Shown here in pieces: positions 61,730-64,000 of a stretch of 64,000 bases of DNA. The notes beneath the pieces are model-generated. The model searched no databases, was not told the origin of the DNA, and saw only the letters and a list, made by a program, of their open reading frames with translations. Every line of letters starts with the position of its first letter. The stretch's first letter is position 1. Origin of the DNA: Phaeodactylum tricornutum CCAP 1055/1 (taxonomy: Eukaryota > Bacillariophyta > Bacillariophyceae > Surirellales > Neidiaceae); NCBI RefSeq assembly GCF_000150955.2, contig NC_011696.1, forward strand, positions 124,001 through 188,000, in the 5' to 3' direction. The position numbers were made by a program, and so were the translations under genes.

Positions 61730-62251
61730 TGTTACGGCTTGTGCAAAGATAAAGTGCCGGTCGCGTTTACCAGCGATATGTGCGAATCTCACATATGTTC
61801 AGTTTGGAGAGATGAAGAAGGTTGTCGCCATGGTCACACAAGTTCGCGTATGTTGTGCTTGTTTCACTTGGGAGAACGGTTTTGACTGAGACGTTGGGAG
61901 TCCATACTGTCCTATATTAACCAAGGTATAAGACATCGTATACGACAAGTTGCTGTATCAATCGAGACATATGATTTCCAAAAAATACATATCCCGCATT
62001 GCGTCTGGTCCTCGGTACGCTATACAACTTGGCAGGCTGGGCGGATTGAGGAATGGAATGCGACCATGAGCACAGACGTCTCATTGCGGGTAAGATACAC
62101 AGTACATATAGGACTGTGGCTCATAACGAAACTCCCTCTTGCTTTTATTCAAAAGAGAAATAGAGTAGATCCGGATCCGCCAAGTTCACTACACATCTTC
62201 GGGGCGCATTCAAGTCCGAACCATTGGTAGCCTGAGGGAGAATTCACAATC
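61730..62251. promoter_or_regulatory. Divergent promoter region, thiolase / cyclin T/K-like
   Basis: 522 bp between divergent starts. Apart from the possible 5' leader of the thiolase gene I see nothing distinctive. Confidence 0.4.
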
Positions 62252-63253
62252 ATGACTTCTTCCGTGGCGTCCATACCCAAGCATTTCGACATCTCCCAGC
62301 TTCCTTCTTTAAAAGATGGCATGTCGGTAGAAGAGGAAGCACTCAAAAGACGGAAGACCTGTCGTTTCATCGAAGAAGCGGGGCGAGTGCTGAAACTACC
62401 TCGGGTTGCCGTGTCCACCGCCATGGTCTTTTTCCATCGCTTTTACGCCAAGCATTCGTTTCAAGATCACGACCGTTTCGAAGTTGCGGTCGCGTGTATT
62501 GTTCTCGCTGCCAAAACGGAGGAGTCTCCCAAAAAGCTAACGACCGTAATTGACGAATGCCATAAGCTCAAAGTCCGCGGCATGCAAGCGGGTAGAATTT
62601 CCACCACCGGATCAGTGGCCGCTCTGACCAACAGTGGTAGCATTGATCCGAAAGGCGAAGAGTTCATCAAGCTCAAAGAACGTATCTTGCTACTGGAACG
62701 AGTCATTCTGCATACGATCGGATTCGAACTCTCAATTGATCATCCCTACAAGTTTTTGGTCGAGCAAATTCAGAAAATGATTCACAAGAGGCAATTGGAG
62801 TACATCAACCCCACTGACGGGGTGGGGAAGATAGACGGCGATAACAAAGCACCAAGCGTTTCCCAGGTGATGGACAAGATGATGAAAAGTATGGCGCAGT
62901 ACGCGATGAATTTCGCCAACGACTCGATGCAAACCTCCTTGTGTTTACAGTTTGAGCCGCAAAAGATCGCCACCGCGACTGTATACTTGGCGGGACAGTT
63001 CAGTAAGGTCCGGCCAATCGACGGCAAAGACTGGTTGGAAGTCTTGAATTATCCGGATGTGGAGACACTGGCGTCAATCAGCTTGCAAATTGTGGAACTG
63101 GTCACGGAACGGAAGGGCACCGACGAGGCATCGTTCGCTCGTATTCGCGCCGAAGTTGAAACGCTGCGTACACAGAGGTCCGTCGCAGCGGGGGTGAGTG
63201 GCCAGACTGCTGGTGCTCCCACGCCCGAAACTAAGCGACCACGGATCCAATAG
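62252..63253 (+). CDS. Cyclin T/K-like transcriptional cyclin
   Basis: 333 residues from the ATG at 62252. The first cyclin box begins EEALKRRKTCRFIEEAGRVL and continues with KLPRVAVSTAMVFFHRFYAK, HDRFEVAVACIVLAAKTEES and PKKLTTVIDECHKL. This is the pattern of cyclins T, K and L, which activate CDK9/CDK12-type kinases to phosphorylate the RNA polymerase II tail. The second box includes LLERVILHTIGFELSIDHPY and IATATVYLAGQF. A Gly/Ser-rich insert (about 115-135) lies between the halves. The short C-terminus ends ETKRPRIQ, a likely nuclear signal. It lacks the long Arg/Ser tail of cyclin L. Confidence 0.88.
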   Translation: MTSSVASIPKHFDISQLPSLKDGMSVEEEALKRRKTCRFIEEAGRVLKLPRVAVSTAMVFFHRFYAKHSFQDHDRFEVAVACIVLAAKTEESPKKLTTVIDECHKLKVRGMQAGRISTTGSVAALTNSGSIDPKGEEFIKLKERILLLERVILHTIGFELSIDHPYKFLVEQIQKMIHKRQLEYINPTDGVGKIDGDNKAPSVSQVMDKMMKSMAQYAMNFANDSMQTSLCLQFEPQKIATATVYLAGQFSKVRPIDGKDWLEVLNYPDVETLASISLQIVELVTERKGTDEASFARIRAEVETLRTQRSVAAGVSGQTAGAPTPETKRPRIQ

Positions 63254-63440
63254 GCGTCTATGGGTCTGTCGAGGGGACAAAACTTTGAAATCTTTCGCTC
63301 TAGAGCTAACGAAACACAGGCATTGGTGTATAGTTACACAAAAACGATATGTTTAAACGGAACGCATATATCTTTGACGGTATCCAATCCGAGATCTATG
63401 CCACAAACTCGGTTGATCAAACGCAAATTAGGTTTTCTTC

Positions 63441-63824
63441 TCAACAAAAAAAGTTGCCTCGGCATTGCAGAATGCGAAAGAAGAGCACCGTATCCGTCAA
63501 GCTCAGCACGGCAATCAATACATAGAGACGGCGTTTCTTTTCTCGATATTTTTGCTGCAGACTTTGTATTTCGTGTTTAGCCTTTTCGGTTGCCTGTCGC
63601 ATGTCCCAGACGTTGCCGCTGGCACTCTGGACTTGTTGCCGTTGGGTAGTCATTTGGTTGAGAATCTGCACGGCCGTTTCGTCCGCCTGGTAGTACGTCT
63701 TGGTCGTGTCTTCCAACGTTTTGGTCTGATCGGCTGCATAGTGTACGGGCGGCTGGTACGATCCACTCTGTTGATAAGACCCGTACAATGGAGTACCGGT
63801 GTTGCCCGAAACGGGTCGCTTCAT
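63441..63824 (-). CDS. SNARE-like tail-anchored protein
   Basis: The frame opens upstream at GTG; the first ATG is at 63824, giving 127 residues. Residues about 50-95 form heptads (QADETAVQILNQMTTQRQQV, WDMRQATEKAKHEIQSLQQK) like the second half of a Qb-SNARE helix of the VTI1/GOSR2 class, followed by a basic patch (KYREKKRR) and a single membrane span (LYVLIAVLSLTDTVLFFRIL). The Pro/Tyr/Gly-rich N-terminus is short for a SNARE, lacking the usual Habc bundle. A tail-anchored membrane protein is well supported; the SNARE call is not certain. The plus-strand frame opposite it is a shadow. Confidence 0.5.
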   Translation of the reverse strand: MKRPVSGNTGTPLYGSYQQSGSYQPPVHYAADQTKTLEDTTKTYYQADETAVQILNQMTTQRQQVQSASGNVWDMRQATEKAKHEIQSLQQKYREKKRRLYVLIAVLSLTDTVLFFRILQCRGNFFC

Positions 63825-64000
63825 TTTCCAGAGTCGTTCGCTTTTTGCCCTGGAGCGAGTATGGTGTCTCGTCGAATAGGTACTACTAGGAATCACAACT
63901 CCTTTGTCGGTATCTGGATAGTCGCCTTTTGGCTTGGTTTTGCCAGCATAAACGAATGCGAGTCAAAGAGATCGCGGTTGGTTGCAGGGTAAAGCGAGGA
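63825..64000. other. Right edge, 5' region of the SNARE-like gene
   Basis: 176 bp up to the window end. It shows no independent gene. Confidence 0.4.

Noticed and set aside
63465-63992. 175-codon plus-strand frame at the right edge
   Set aside because: It is the shadow of the minus-strand SNARE-like gene, whose membrane anchor and heptads are clear.

Overview
The window looks like nuclear DNA of a pennate diatom, closest in character to Phaeodactylum tricornutum. The evidence is compact protein genes with few short GT-AG introns (about 55-235 bp), plastid presequences made of a signal peptide followed by an aromatic ASAF-like junction (plastid terminal oxidase, INSIG-like protein, SGNH hydrolase), a cyclin of the type expanded in diatoms, and a mixture of eukaryotic housekeeping genes on both strands. 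I saw no convincing transposon, virus-like element, CRISPR array, rRNA gene or tRNA gene. The species assignment is inference. Several open frames begin at TTG or GTG; for these I moved the start to the first plausible ATG, and I joined exons where splice signals and protein families agree.

Layout. 0-9.2 kb: the 5' part of a type II membrane glycosyltransferase (-) that runs off the left edge, a plastid terminal oxidase (+), ribosomal protein uL14/RPL23 (-), calreticulin (+) and a FAM185A-like protein (-). 9.5-17.4 kb: an INSIG-like membrane protein with a DnaJ-type zinc finger (+), NF-YC (+), a coiled-coil protein (-), an organellar SSB (-), a small membrane protein (+) and a DTW-domain tRNA-modifying enzyme (-). 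17.8-26.6 kb: glyoxalase II (-) divergent from an ETHE1-type persulfide dioxygenase (+), an SGNH hydrolase (+), a small secreted or lumenal protein (+), a repeat protein (-) and a two-exon LSM3 (+). 26.7-38.1 kb: two related C2-domain multi-pass membrane proteins (-) on either side of an ERGIC/ERV-type cargo receptor (-), a small secreted protein (+) and a Vma12-like V-ATPase assembly factor (+). This is a stretch rich in endomembrane genes.

38.3-47 kb: POLE2 (-) divergent from a cyclin (+), with an E2F consensus between them; an S28 serine carboxypeptidase (-), a BTB protein (+) and a ZSWIM7/SWS1-like protein (-). 47.9-56.8 kb: NFU1 (-) with paired CRE palindromes upstream, a hypothetical protein (-), a mitochondrial carrier (+), condensin II subunit H2 (-) and a one-piece fusion of fumarylacetoacetase with maleylacetoacetate isomerase (+). 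57.1-64 kb: a protein with a DUF3427-like domain (+), a diatom-type hypothetical (-), acetyl-CoA acetyltransferase (-), a cyclin T/K-like protein (+) and a SNARE-like tail-anchored protein (-).

The observations I rate highest are the FAH-MAAI fusion, which joins the last two steps of tyrosine breakdown in one chain; the glycosyltransferase that appears to join a GT27-like and a GT31-like module; calreticulin with a Met/Asp tail and a YDEF end; the divergent glyoxalase II / persulfide dioxygenase pair; a DUF3427-like module outside its usual helicase context; and three regulatory consensus sites matched to what their genes do (UPRE before calreticulin, E2F between POLE2 and cyclin, twin CREs before NFU1).
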